49,500 bases of DNA from JALVIU01 sp964462295 (GTDB lineage: Bacteria; Atribacterota; JALVIU01): assembly GCA_964462295.1 (NCBI GenBank), contig CAYWXH010000007.1:1-49500 (forward strand), in the 5' to 3' direction. The notes beneath the pieces were generated by a model. The model saw only the letters and a program-made list of their open reading frames with translations. It was not told the origin of the DNA and searched no databases. The translations under genes were made by a program, and so were the position numbers. Shown here one piece after another: positions 25,290 through 34,664 of the stretch (position 1 is the first letter of the stretch; each line of letters begins with the position of its first letter).

Positions 25290-26255
25290 GTGATTAAAAA
25301 GATAATAGGAAAGCTTATATATTTTTCCATACTTTTTATGATTTTTGTCTCTGTGAGTATAATAGCGTTTTTATTTACCTTTAATGAGGTGTGGAATGTG
25401 ATTTCTACGCCTACTATTTCTGTGCCGAAATTGGTTGGCCTTCCTATAAAAGATGCAGTAAAAATTACAGGAAATCTAAACCTTATTTTAAAGATAAAAG
25501 AGGAGGTTCAAGACCCAACTCAACCTGAGGGCTATATAATCTCTCAAGACCCACCCCCTGGACAAAAGATAAGAGAAGAAAACCCTATTGAAGTTGTCAT
25601 AGCAACAAGAAGTCTTTCTAAAATTGTTCCCAATGTAGTAGGATTGTCCATATACAAGGCAGAGGAGACGCTTTCAGAGGAGGGCTTGGATATTGTAAGA
25701 AAGGCATATGTATATGACGATGTTGTAGATGAAGATACAGTTATCTCACAGGTCCCAGCCCCAGGTATCCCATTGGGGGCAGAGCCTGGTGTAAGCCTTC
25801 TTGTAAGTAAGGGAAAAAGACCTATCAAAATGCCAGCATTGTACAATTTGGACATAGAAGAGGCAGAGTATATTGTAAGCCTTTTAGGACTTAAGGTAGA
25901 TGAGGTAAAAGAATATAATATAACATATTTACCCGATGGAGAGGTTGTGTATCAAAGTATTCCTTCCGGTCATGAGGTTAAAAAAGATGATGCCTTAACC
26001 TTGGGAGTTGTGAAAAATGGTCAGTTTAAGACAGGTTCGTATACCAATAAGGTCTCTTTCAATTTTATAGTCCCATCTGGGAGGCCTGCTTTCCTTGTAA
26101 AGATTATAAAAAGGGATGATGGGGGCGATAAAATCTTAATAAATAAGAAAGTATCTGGTGGTAAGGTTATAAGTCAGACTGTTACGGTAAATGGTGTTAC
26201 AAAACTCTATATTTCCCTTGATGGTATCCTCTATGAGGTAAGGAGGATAAATTGA
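25290..26255 (+). CDS. Membrane-anchored PASTA-domain protein without kinase
   Basis: 321 residues from GTG 25290, with AAAGGTGAT upstream. One transmembrane helix (~8-31) is followed by three PASTA repeats: VPKLVGLPIKDAVKITGNL to ~98, VPNVVGLSIYKAEETLSEEGL to ~167, and a divergent third, MPALYNLDIEEAEYIVSLLGL. A ~75-residue C-terminal domain of unknown type closes the protein. PASTA domains normally bind peptidoglycan fragments at the end of Ser/Thr kinases or penicillin-binding proteins; neither partner domain is present. It sits between rsmB and dprA, where some Firmicutes have a kinase gene (prkC) next to rsmB. It overlaps dprA by 4 bases. Confidence 0.88.
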   Translation: MIKKIIGKLIYFSILFMIFVSVSIIAFLFTFNEVWNVISTPTISVPKLVGLPIKDAVKITGNLNLILKIKEEVQDPTQPEGYIISQDPPPGQKIREENPIEVVIATRSLSKIVPNVVGLSIYKAEETLSEEGLDIVRKAYVYDDVVDEDTVISQVPAPGIPLGAEPGVSLLVSKGKRPIKMPALYNLDIEEAEYIVSLLGLKVDEVKEYNITYLPDGEVVYQSIPSGHEVKKDDALTLGVVKNGQFKTGSYTNKVSFNFIVPSGRPAFLVKIIKRDDGGDKILINKKVSGGKVISQTVTVNGVTKLYISLDGILYEVRRIN

Positions 26256-27325
26256 AAGAGGAAAATTATCTTTTTGCATGGAGTCTTATCCCCCATGTAG
26301 GATATAAGAGATTAAAAAAGATAATAGATCATTTTGGGGATGCAAAAACAGCATGGGAAAACTTTAAAAATATTGATCCTTCTTTTTTTGGTCCGAAAAT
26401 TACAGGATATATAAAAGAGGCTATGTCAAAGATAGATATTGAAATAGAGTTGGAGAAGGTATATAAAAAGGATGTAAAAATTGTAGCCCTATCATCCCCA
26501 GATTATCCTCTCTTATTGAAAAATATTGCCTCACCACCCATTGTGCTTTATTTAAAGGGTGAGTTTCCTCGGGGAAATTATATCTCTATAGTAGGCACGA
26601 GAAGACCTTCTCAGTATGGTATAACTATTGCCGAGAGACTCTCTGGGGAACTTGTAAAAAGGGGTGGAGTTATTGTAAGTGGTATGGCAAGGGGTATAGA
26701 TACACATGCACACCGTGCGGCTTTACAAAGAGGGGGTACTACTATAGCAGTCCTGGGAACAGGGGTAGATGTTATATACCCTTTTGAGAACAAGAGGCTC
26801 TATGAGGATATCGTATCACATGGTGCTGTGATAAGTGAATACCCCATGGGGACAAAACCAAAGAGGGAGTATTTTCCACAGAGAAATAGGATTATAGCAG
26901 GTCTTTCTTTAGGTACCTTGGTAGTTGAGGCACCAGAGAGAAGTGGTGCACTAATTACAGCCAATTTTGCAACAGAGGAGGGTAGGGAGGTATTTGCCGT
27001 CCCAGGCCCCTTGAATTCTGAAAAGTCTAAAGGCACAAATAAACTTATAAAAAGTGGTGCCAAATTGGTGGAAAACATAACTGATATAATTGAGGAGTTT
27101 CCATATGTAAAGTGGAGAGAAGATACAGAAAAGGAAAGAGAGGTAGGTTTAAATGATAAAGAAAAAATAGTGTATAGCTTAATAGGGGATAAGCCAAAAT
27201 ATATAGATGAGATAAGTGTAAATAGTACACTTACCAGGGAGGAGATCTTTTCTGTGATCCTTACCTTGGAACTTAAAGGATATATAAAAGAGATTGGAGG
27301 GAAGAGATATTGCAAGATAAAATAA
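26252..27325 (+). CDS. dprA: DNA-processing protein DprA
   Basis: 357 residues from TTG 26252, with AAGGAGG 5 bases upstream, overlapping the PASTA gene. DprA binds incoming single-stranded DNA and loads RecA during transformation. An N-terminal helical domain precedes the Rossmann core: SIVGTRRPSQYGITIAERLS, VSGMARGIDTHAHRAALQRGGTTIAVLGTG, NRIIAGLS and VVEAPERSGALITANFA. A C-terminal winged helix (EKIVYSLIGDKPKYIDEI) is also present. The stop region overlaps nrnA by 16 bases. With the pilin gene at 49300 it hints at, but does not prove, competence. Confidence 0.95.
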   Translation: MKEENYLFAWSLIPHVGYKRLKKIIDHFGDAKTAWENFKNIDPSFFGPKITGYIKEAMSKIDIEIELEKVYKKDVKIVALSSPDYPLLLKNIASPPIVLYLKGEFPRGNYISIVGTRRPSQYGITIAERLSGELVKRGGVIVSGMARGIDTHAHRAALQRGGTTIAVLGTGVDVIYPFENKRLYEDIVSHGAVISEYPMGTKPKREYFPQRNRIIAGLSLGTLVVEAPERSGALITANFATEEGREVFAVPGPLNSEKSKGTNKLIKSGAKLVENITDIIEEFPYVKWREDTEKEREVGLNDKEKIVYSLIGDKPKYIDEISVNSTLTREEIFSVILTLELKGYIKEIGGKRYCKIK

Positions 27326-28278
27326 TAAGTGAAATGATGAAGTATAGAAATATTGCTATTTTGGGTCATGTAAAGCCTGATGGGGATTGTCTTTCTAGTA
27401 TTTTATCTTTAAAACTTGCCTTATCTTATAAAGGGAAAAGGGTGAGGTGTTTTGTAGATAGCAAGATTCCTCATATATTTCAAGCAATTCCTCATATAAA
27501 TGAGGTAGAAGGCCTTTCAGGGATAAGGACAAGTAGATTTGACCTTTTTATATATTTAGATACACCTGTAAGAGATAGAACAGGGGAATTAGATAAATAT
27601 GTAAAAGATGCTACAATCATAAATATAGATCATCATGAGAGTAATACGAAATTTGGAGATATTAATTGGGTAGATACCTCTTATTCTTCTGTGGCAGAGA
27701 TGATTTTTGAACTTGTAAAAAAGATGGGAATAAGGATAAATAGAGATATGGCCTTTTTAATTTATCTTGGTATTGCTACTGATACAGGATTTTTTAGGTA
27801 TTCAAATACAACAGATAGGGTATTTGAAAAGGCGGCAGAACTTGTAAGATATGGAGTAAAGCCCCAAGAGGTAGCATCTATGGTATTTGAGAGAAATACA
27901 ATTCCATATATTCGTCTTTTAGGTTCTGTGCTTTCCAATGCCCAATTTGCCCTTGGTGGAAGAATAGGATGGATAATAATTACCCAAGAGGCCCTTAAAG
28001 AGTATGGGCTTGAAGAGGAAGATGTAAATCATATGGTAGAGTATGTAAGGTCAGTAGAGGATGTAGAGATGGCCATATCCTTTTTAGAGGCAAAGAGAAA
28101 CAAAGGGATAAAACTTAGTATAAGGACAAAAAGGTATATAGATGCAAATAAATTTGCTGCACATTTTGGGGGAGGAGGTCATCCTCGGGCAGCAGGATGT
28201 ATGATTCAAGGGAAAAATATGCAAGAGGTGGTAAAGGAGACTATTTCTTATGCAAAAGAGGTCCTCAAAAATTCTTAA
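27310..28278 (+). CDS. nrnA: DHH phosphoesterase, NrnA-like oligoribonuclease/pAp phosphatase
   Basis: 322 residues from TTG 27310, which has GGAGGG about 10 bases upstream; ATG 27334 is a possible alternative. The DHH catalytic domain has ILGHVKPDGDCLSS, a YLDTP motif (motif II), INIDHHESN (motif III) and TDTGFFRYSN. The DHHA1 domain ends with HFGGGGHPRAAGC. Such enzymes degrade nanoRNA, pGpG or pAp; a role in recycling cyclic di-GMP products is possible. Overlaps dprA upstream and the helicase gene downstream by 29 bases. Confidence 0.9.
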   Translation: MQDKIISEMMKYRNIAILGHVKPDGDCLSSILSLKLALSYKGKRVRCFVDSKIPHIFQAIPHINEVEGLSGIRTSRFDLFIYLDTPVRDRTGELDKYVKDATIINIDHHESNTKFGDINWVDTSYSSVAEMIFELVKKMGIRINRDMAFLIYLGIATDTGFFRYSNTTDRVFEKAAELVRYGVKPQEVASMVFERNTIPYIRLLGSVLSNAQFALGGRIGWIIITQEALKEYGLEEEDVNHMVEYVRSVEDVEMAISFLEAKRNKGIKLSIRTKRYIDANKFAAHFGGGGHPRAAGCMIQGKNMQEVVKETISYAKEVLKNS

Positions 28279-30385
28279 ATACCTAAATGAAGAGCAGATA
28301 AAAGCAGTTACCGCACCAGATGGTCCCATTCTTGTGATAGCAGGGGCAGGAAGTGGTAAAACTAGAGTACTTACTCATAGAGTTGCCTACCTTATAGAAA
28401 ACGGTATAAATCCTTACAATATCCTTGCTGTCACCTTTACAAATAAGGCAGCAGGTGAAATGAAAGAGAGACTATCAGTACTTTTAGGAGACCTGTTTTA
28501 TGATATGTGGGTGGGTACATTTCATTCCACAGGTCTTAAGATTTTAAAAGTAGATGGTGTACATCTTGGTATAAATAAGGATTTTTTGGTATTTGATGAA
28601 ACAGACAGTCTCGGACTTTTAAAAAAGGCTGTGTCATCTTTGAATCTTGACCCAAAAAGATATTCTCCTAAGATAATAAAGAGTCGTATAGAAGGACTCA
28701 AGATGAAGGGTATATCCCCTGATGAATTTATAGCATCCGCAAGGTTTTTCTATGACAAAAAGGTAGGAGAGGTTTATAAAAAATATGAAGAACTCCTATT
28801 GGATGCAAATGGTGTAGATTTTGCAGGCCTTCTTATGAATAGTGTAAGACTTTTTGAGGAGTTTCCTGAGATTTTGGCAAAATGGCAACAGAGATTTAGA
28901 TATATTTTGGTAGATGAGTATCAAGATATAAATGATATGCAGTATAGATTTATAAAATATCTTTCAGATAGGTACAAAAATATATTTGTAGTGGGGGATC
29001 CTGATCAGAGTATCTATAGTTTTCGTGGTGCAAATATAAGAAATATTTTAAATTTCGAGAGGGACTTTCCAAATGCCTATATCGTTAAATTAAAAAATAA
29101 CTATCGTTCTACTCAGACAATCATTGAGGCATCAAAATTCTTGATAAAAAATAACAAAGGGAGAATCGAAAAAGAGCTTGTTTCTGTTGGAGAAAAAGGG
29201 GACCCTATCTTTTTGTTTCAGGCAAAAGATGCACAAGATGAGGCAGAATTTGTAGCATCTGAAATAGAGAATCTTACAAGTAAAGGAGAATATACAAATA
29301 AGGATTTTGCCGTACTTTACCGTACAAATTTTCAATCTCGTGCCTTTGAAGAGGCATTTTTGAGAAGGGGAATACCCTTTAAGATAATAGGAGGAGTAGG
29401 ATTTTACAGAAGAAAAGAGATTAAAGATGTGCTATCTTATCTTCGTTTTATTGTAAATCCTTTGGATACTGTCTCTCTTCAAAGAATTACAGGTATATCT
29501 GATAAAACTTTTGAGAAGATTGCCCCTTATCTTTCCCAAATTGTAAATACAGAGAACTACAGAGAAGTAATAGATGGAATAAAGGGTATTGCAAGGGTTA
29601 CGAAAAACAAATTAATTAAGATATTTGAATTAAGGGAGGATATTATTCCTCAAGTAGAAGGAAATAGAATCTTTCCTATAGTAGATAAAGTCATAAGAGA
29701 GAGTGGCTATCTGGAAATCTTAAAAAAAGATGATATGTATGAAACACGACTTGAGAATATAGAGGAATTCTTAAGGGCATGTAAGGAGTTTGATAAGAAA
29801 GAGAGGGGAGACCTGTATCTTTTCTTAGAGGAGATATCACTTTATACAGACCTTGATATGATGGAAACCTCAGAGGATGTAGTGCCTATAATGACTTTTC
29901 ATAGCTCCAAAGGGCTTGAGTTTCGGGTGGTATTTATTGTAGGTGTAGAGGAAGGACTTATCCCACATGCAAGGTCAATAGAAAGCCTTGAAGAACTTGA
30001 AGAGGAAAGGAGACTTTTCTATGTAGCTATGACGAGGGCAAAAGAGGTTTTATATATTACCTATGCCTTCAGAAGGAATATGTATGGAAATACCCTTTTT
30101 ACTCAAAGATCTAGGTTTTTAGATGAAATACCCAAGAGATTTGTAAAAAATATCACTGAGAGAGATAAAAAGTTTATAGAGCCAGTTTCTTTCCCTAAAA
30201 GAGAAACGGCAAAGGATCTAGCTTTTTTACCGGGAGATAAGGTCCTTCATGAGAAGTGGGGGTTAGGGGAGGTTGTAAATAAAATAGAGGCTGGTACAAA
30301 AGTCTTACTGGAGATAGACTTTGGTGAAAATGGAATAAAGAGGCTAATCCCAGAATATGCTCCATTACAAAAAATAGGAGGGTGA
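28250..30385 (+). CDS. pcrA: UvrD/PcrA-type superfamily 1 DNA helicase
   Basis: 711 residues. A 3'-to-5' helicase for repair and replication. Motifs seen: LNEEQIKAV (Q motif), IAGAGSGKTRVLTHR (Walker A), FTNKAA (Ia), VDEYQDIN (Walker B), VGDPDQSIYSFRGA (III), NYRST (IV), FHSSKGLEFRVVFIVG (V), RRLFYVAMTRAK (VI). The C-terminal FLPGDKVLHEKWGLGEVV is the Tudor-like RNA-polymerase contact found in PcrA. ATG 28250 lies inside the end of nrnA; no ATG with a better site is in frame. Directly precedes ligA, as in Firmicutes (pcrA-ligA). Confidence 0.95.
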   Translation: MQKRSSKILKYLNEEQIKAVTAPDGPILVIAGAGSGKTRVLTHRVAYLIENGINPYNILAVTFTNKAAGEMKERLSVLLGDLFYDMWVGTFHSTGLKILKVDGVHLGINKDFLVFDETDSLGLLKKAVSSLNLDPKRYSPKIIKSRIEGLKMKGISPDEFIASARFFYDKKVGEVYKKYEELLLDANGVDFAGLLMNSVRLFEEFPEILAKWQQRFRYILVDEYQDINDMQYRFIKYLSDRYKNIFVVGDPDQSIYSFRGANIRNILNFERDFPNAYIVKLKNNYRSTQTIIEASKFLIKNNKGRIEKELVSVGEKGDPIFLFQAKDAQDEAEFVASEIENLTSKGEYTNKDFAVLYRTNFQSRAFEEAFLRRGIPFKIIGGVGFYRRKEIKDVLSYLRFIVNPLDTVSLQRITGISDKTFEKIAPYLSQIVNTENYREVIDGIKGIARVTKNKLIKIFELREDIIPQVEGNRIFPIVDKVIRESGYLEILKKDDMYETRLENIEEFLRACKEFDKKERGDLYLFLEEISLYTDLDMMETSEDVVPIMTFHSSKGLEFRVVFIVGVEEGLIPHARSIESLEELEEERRLFYVAMTRAKEVLYITYAFRRNMYGNTLFTQRSRFLDEIPKRFVKNITERDKKFIEPVSFPKRETAKDLAFLPGDKVLHEKWGLGEVVNKIEAGTKVLLEIDFGENGIKRLIPEYAPLQKIGG

Positions 30386-30392
30386 GCTTCCT

Positions 30393-32417
30393 ATGACAAA
30401 GGAAGAGGCAAAAAAGAGAATTGAAGAGTTAAGAGAAGAGATAAATTATCATAATTACAGATACTATGCGTTAAATGACCCTGTAATTTCAGATGCAGAA
30501 TATGATAAGTTATTCAAAGAGCTTATAGAATTAGAAGAAAAATTTCCCGAATTTATAACACCTACATCCCCTACGCAGAGGGTGGGACATGAGCCTGTAT
30601 CTGGTTTCCCTGAAGTTGTACATAGAATGCCTATGCTTAGCCTTTCGAATGCCTTTAACAGAGAGGATCTTTTAAACTTCCATACAAGGATTCAGAAGCT
30701 CCTTCCCAATGAAAAGATAGAATATGTTGTAGAGCCAAAGATAGATGGTTTAGGTGTTGCACTCACCTATGAAAACGGTGTATTAATTAGGGGCGCTACC
30801 CGGGGTGATGGTTATAGGGGAGAGGATGTTACACATAATATAAAGACAATAAAATCAATCCCCCTTCTGCTTATAAATCCGAAATATCCAAATCTTGAAG
30901 TCTACGGAGAAGTATATATGCCTATAGATGTATTTAAAGAATTAAACAAAGAGAGAGAAAAAAATGGAGAACCCCTCTTTGCAAACCCTAGAAATGCGGC
31001 AGCGGGCTCACTAAGGCAGCTTGACCCTAGGATTACAGCAAAGAGAAAATTGAATAATTTTATGTATAGAGCAACCTTTCCAGACATGGAAACACCACCC
31101 TTTGAGACACATATGGAGGTACTATCATATTTAAAAGAAGTAGGGTTTCGTGTAAATCCCCATATAAGATTATTTACATCTATAGAAGGTGCAATCAGAT
31201 ATTGTGAAGAATGGAAAGAGAGAAGGGAAGAGCTTAATTATGAGATAGATGGAATGGTGATAAAGGTAAATTCTCTAAGGCAGAGAGAGTTGCTTGGATT
31301 CACTGCAAGGAGTCCACGATGGGCAATTGCCTTTAAATTCCCTACTACTCAGGCCACTACCAGGGTGTTAGACATAATTGTTCAGGTAGGAAGAACAGGG
31401 GCCCTTACACCTGTGGCCTTGCTTGAACCTGTAGAGATAGATGGATCTATTGTGAAACGGGCCACCCTTCATAATGAAGATGAGATAAAGAGAAAGGATA
31501 TCCGTATAGGGGATAAAGTACTTGTAGAAAAGAAAGGTGCTGTAATTCCTGAGATTGTCAAGGTAATAAAAGAGGCGCGAACAGGTAGTGAGCGTATTTT
31601 TGTAATGCCTACTCGCTGTCCTGTATGTGGCTCAAAGGTAGTAAGACCCCCTGGAGAGGTAGTAGCAAGGTGTATAGCTGGTATGTCTTGTCCTGCACAA
31701 CTTAAAGGTTCTCTTAGACATTTTGCCTCTCGAGATGCGATGAATATAGAAGGGCTTGGGGAAAAGCTTATAGATAAACTTGTAGATGATGGTTTTGTAA
31801 AAGATGTGGCAGACCTTTACTATCTTGATAGGGAAAAACTTATAAAACTTGAAAGAATGGGAGAAAAGTCAGTTGATAATCTATTAGAAGAGATAGAAAA
31901 GAGTAAGCAAAATGATTTGTATAGGTTGTTATATGCCTTGGGTATAAGATTTGTAGGTTTGAAAACTGCACAGATTATAACCTCTCATTTTTCTTCACTT
32001 CATGAAATTATGAAGGCAAAAGTGGAAGATTTTCTTTCTATTCCTGAGATAGGTCCAAAAACTGCAGAGAGTATAGTTGAATTTTTCGAAGAAGAGAATA
32101 ATTTAAAAGTTATAGAAAAATTAGAAAAGGCAGGGGTAAATACAAAAAGACTTTCCTACGAAAAAGAGATAAGGGATAACCCCTTTAAGGGAGCAAAGAT
32201 AGTATTTACAGGGACACTTTCAAAATATACACGAGATGAGGCAAAAAAGATAGTTGAAAATATGGGAGCAGAGGTTTCAAATAGTGTAAGTAAAAAAACT
32301 ACATATGTTGTAGTAGGGGAAAATCCAGGAAGTAAATATGAAAAGGCAAAAAAGCTTGGGGTGAAGATTCTTGATGAGGAAGAATTTTTAAAAATAGTAG
32401 ATAAATTTTTTACCTAA
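30393..32417 (+). CDS. ligA: NAD-dependent DNA ligase
   Basis: 674 residues, normal length. Order: Ia domain (YHNYRYYALNDPVISDAEYD), adenylation domain with Lys116 in VVEPKIDGLG, RGDGYRGEDVT and NPRNAAAGSLRQLD, OB fold, four-cysteine zinc finger (CPVCGSKVV ... CIAGMSCPAQ), helix-hairpin-helix repeats, and C-terminal BRCT (FTGTLSKYTRDEAKKIVENMGA). All functional residues are present. GGAGGGTGAG precedes the ATG. Its stop codon overlaps the -35 of the sigma-28-like promoter for the flagellar genes. Confidence 0.97.
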   Translation: MTKEEAKKRIEELREEINYHNYRYYALNDPVISDAEYDKLFKELIELEEKFPEFITPTSPTQRVGHEPVSGFPEVVHRMPMLSLSNAFNREDLLNFHTRIQKLLPNEKIEYVVEPKIDGLGVALTYENGVLIRGATRGDGYRGEDVTHNIKTIKSIPLLLINPKYPNLEVYGEVYMPIDVFKELNKEREKNGEPLFANPRNAAAGSLRQLDPRITAKRKLNNFMYRATFPDMETPPFETHMEVLSYLKEVGFRVNPHIRLFTSIEGAIRYCEEWKERREELNYEIDGMVIKVNSLRQRELLGFTARSPRWAIAFKFPTTQATTRVLDIIVQVGRTGALTPVALLEPVEIDGSIVKRATLHNEDEIKRKDIRIGDKVLVEKKGAVIPEIVKVIKEARTGSERIFVMPTRCPVCGSKVVRPPGEVVARCIAGMSCPAQLKGSLRHFASRDAMNIEGLGEKLIDKLVDDGFVKDVADLYYLDREKLIKLERMGEKSVDNLLEEIEKSKQNDLYRLLYALGIRFVGLKTAQIITSHFSSLHEIMKAKVEDFLSIPEIGPKTAESIVEFFEEENNLKVIEKLEKAGVNTKRLSYEKEIRDNPFKGAKIVFTGTLSKYTRDEAKKIVENMGAEVSNSVSKKTTYVVVGENPGSKYEKAKKLGVKILDEEEFLKIVDKFFT

Positions 32418-32441
32418 AAAAATTTTTAAATTATCCGATTC
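32415..32441 (+). promoter_or_regulatory. Sigma-28 (FliA/SigD)-like promoter before flaG-fliD
   Basis: TAAA (32415-32418), a 15-base spacer and TCCGATTC (32434-32441), matching TAAA-N15-GCCGATAA at the -35 and at CCGAT. The start would be near 32448, giving a ~21-base leader that contains GGGAGGAGGTGAG. The downstream genes are classic FliA-class late flagellar genes. Confidence 0.6.
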
Positions 32442-32468
32442 TTTATTATAAGGGAGGAGGTGAGTTAG

Positions 32469-32876
32469 ATGAGGATTGAGACAAATGTGACAAGACCGGA
32501 TTATCCTCAAGTTCAAGATGTCACAGCTGTTTCACCTCGCCCTGAGAAGCCAGGGAGTGGTGATAAGAGTGTCCAAGGGACTGGACCGGATCGGATTTCT
32601 AACCAAAAAGATGGGCTAAAGTCTGGATTAGAGCTCATAAAAGAGAAAGAAAAGACCTTAAATATCGATGAGGTGGTAAAAAAACTTAATGATACCATGA
32701 AGGCTTTTGACATCCAGCTTAGATTTGAAGTATATAAACCTACCAATGATATAATGGTAAAGATCTATGATGCAAGAACAAATAAAGTAATAAAAGAGAT
32801 ACCCCCAAAGAAGGTCTTAGATATGGTAACGAGAATGTTAGAAATGGTGGGTCTCCTCGTTGATGAGAAGATATGA
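32469..32876 (+). CDS. flaG: FlaG family flagellar protein
   Basis: 135 residues. A disordered Pro/Ser/Gly-rich N-terminal ~50 residues is followed by the FlaG domain: NDTMKAFDIQLRFEVYKPT, VKIYDARTNKVIKEIPPKKVLDM. FlaG is encoded next to fliD in many bacteria and affects filament length. GGAGGAGGTGAG lies just upstream of the ATG. First gene of the flaG-fliD-unknown-fliS unit. Confidence 0.92.
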   Translation: MRIETNVTRPDYPQVQDVTAVSPRPEKPGSGDKSVQGTGPDRISNQKDGLKSGLELIKEKEKTLNIDEVVKKLNDTMKAFDIQLRFEVYKPTNDIMVKIYDARTNKVIKEIPPKKVLDMVTRMLEMVGLLVDEKI

Positions 32877-32894
32877 TGCAAGGGGGTGATTGAT

Positions 32895-34661
32895 ATGTCT
32901 GGAACACTGCAGATAGGAGGACTTGCATCAGGGCTTGATACAAAAAGTATCATAGAAGAGCTCATGAAAGTAGAGCGACAACCCCTTGACAGGCTCGAGG
33001 AGCGAAAAAGTACCTATGAGCTCAAAAAAGAGGCATTAGAGGAGATAAATTCATCACTTTTGACCTTGTATAATTCTGTGTCTAAGCTTACTCTTGAATC
33101 TACCTTTTTAGGGAAACTTACATCATCAACAAGTGAGAGTGTGGTTACTGCAAAGGCTGGGGCAGAGGCCTTGATAGGTTCATATAAGATTACCGTTAAC
33201 AGACTTGCTACACCGACATCTGTAAAGAGTGAGGATTCTATCGGTGCAAATATTGATGAAACAGTCCCCCTTGACAATGTAAATTTTCGTATTCAACCTA
33301 CCACAGGGACAATAAGTCTCTCTGTAGATGGGACTACATATGAAGTATTTGTAAATACATCTACAGACAGTATAGATGATGTAGTTGCCAATATAAATAA
33401 TGCTGTAGGTGTTAATATAGCAAGTTATGATACTACCAATGATACCTTTGTATTAAACTATTCAGGTCATACAATTCAGGTAGGAGCCCAAGGGGATACG
33501 AGTAATTTTTGGTCATCTGTATATCTAAATGGGGTAGATCCTGGGGAGACCCTGACAAGTACTACGCATTTGGGTGCAGTAAATCCCGGAAGTTACCTTA
33601 AGGATCTTAATTTTTCCTATGGTACCGCCTTGACAGATGGCTCTTTTACTATAAATGGGGTAAGTATTGAGGTTTCAAAAGATACTGATACTCTAAATTC
33701 AGTTATTAATAAGATCAATAATTCTGAGGCTAATGTCTTTGCATATTATGATACCATTGAGGATAAGCTAGTGATAAAGAGCAAGATAGAGGGCCCTACT
33801 GCTATATCCTTTGGGAGTCCTGCTGATACTTCTAATTTTTTAGATGTAATGCGGGTAACTAACGCTACACAAGATATAGGAGATTCTGCTGAGTTTACAA
33901 TTGAGGGATTTAACGGGGGAAATCCCATTACTTCTCCTACAAATACAGTAACAGATGTGATCCCAAACCTTACACTCAATTTAAAGGGAACAGGAACATC
34001 TACAGTTACTGTAAGTGCAGATATTGATAAGGCTGTAGATGCCGTAAAGGACTTTATAGAGAAGTATAATTCTACAGTGGACCTTTTAAATGAGAGATTA
34101 AATGAAGTACCTTTGAAAAAACCCCTTACTAATGATGATAAAAAAATAGGTATCCTAAGGAGTGATACTACACTAAGATTAACACTGGAAAATATAAGAA
34201 AAATGGTATCAGACAAGGTTGAGGGTTTACCTGAAGACCTTAATATGTTGTTTCAGATAGGAATTGATACAGGGGCATGGGATTCTACTGATATAGGTAT
34301 AGAAGCTGCAAAGAAGGGTCATCTTGAACTTGATGAGGCAAAATTAAGAGAGGTACTTGCTAAAAACCCAGAGGGTGTGGCTCAACTGTTTGATACAGGG
34401 ACCGATGGTGCAGCAAGAAAACTAAAAGACTATATAGGCTCTGTAACAAGTTTAGACGGAATTATTCGATCTAGAGAAAATGCAATAAATTCTGAGGTAA
34501 AAAGGCTAAATGTAGAAATCACTAATTGGCAAGAGAGATTAAAAAAGATAGAGGCCGATTATTGGAAAAAATTTGGAACAATGGAGCAGATGGTGGCCCA
34601 GATGAATAGTATGAGTGCATGGCTTGCACAACAATTTGCAGGAATGAATAAAGGAGGTTAA
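32895..34661 (+). CDS. fliD: Flagellar filament cap protein FliD
   Basis: 588 residues from ATG 32895, with AAGGGGGTGAT at correct spacing; in-frame GTG 32886 lies inside that site and is unlikely. FliD caps the growing filament and helps fold flagellin outside the cell. The FliD N-terminal motif GGLASGLDTKSIIEELMKVE is clear and the C-terminal coiled region reads DKVEGLPEDLNMLFQIGI to GTMEQMVAQMNSMSAWLAQQF, matching the family end. No signal peptide, as expected for flagellar export. The central Thr/Ser/Asn-rich region forms the surface domains. Confidence 0.95.
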   Translation: MSGTLQIGGLASGLDTKSIIEELMKVERQPLDRLEERKSTYELKKEALEEINSSLLTLYNSVSKLTLESTFLGKLTSSTSESVVTAKAGAEALIGSYKITVNRLATPTSVKSEDSIGANIDETVPLDNVNFRIQPTTGTISLSVDGTTYEVFVNTSTDSIDDVVANINNAVGVNIASYDTTNDTFVLNYSGHTIQVGAQGDTSNFWSSVYLNGVDPGETLTSTTHLGAVNPGSYLKDLNFSYGTALTDGSFTINGVSIEVSKDTDTLNSVINKINNSEANVFAYYDTIEDKLVIKSKIEGPTAISFGSPADTSNFLDVMRVTNATQDIGDSAEFTIEGFNGGNPITSPTNTVTDVIPNLTLNLKGTGTSTVTVSADIDKAVDAVKDFIEKYNSTVDLLNERLNEVPLKKPLTNDDKKIGILRSDTTLRLTLENIRKMVSDKVEGLPEDLNMLFQIGIDTGAWDSTDIGIEAAKKGHLELDEAKLREVLAKNPEGVAQLFDTGTDGAARKLKDYIGSVTSLDGIIRSRENAINSEVKRLNVEITNWQERLKKIEADYWKKFGTMEQMVAQMNSMSAWLAQQFAGMNKGG

Positions 34662-34664
34662 GAA

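Noticed and set aside
25136..25330. N-terminal extension of the diguanylate cyclase to 25330
   Set aside because: It lies across the minus-strand promoter, is A+T-rich with no domain, and ATG 25135 has a proper ribosome-binding site.
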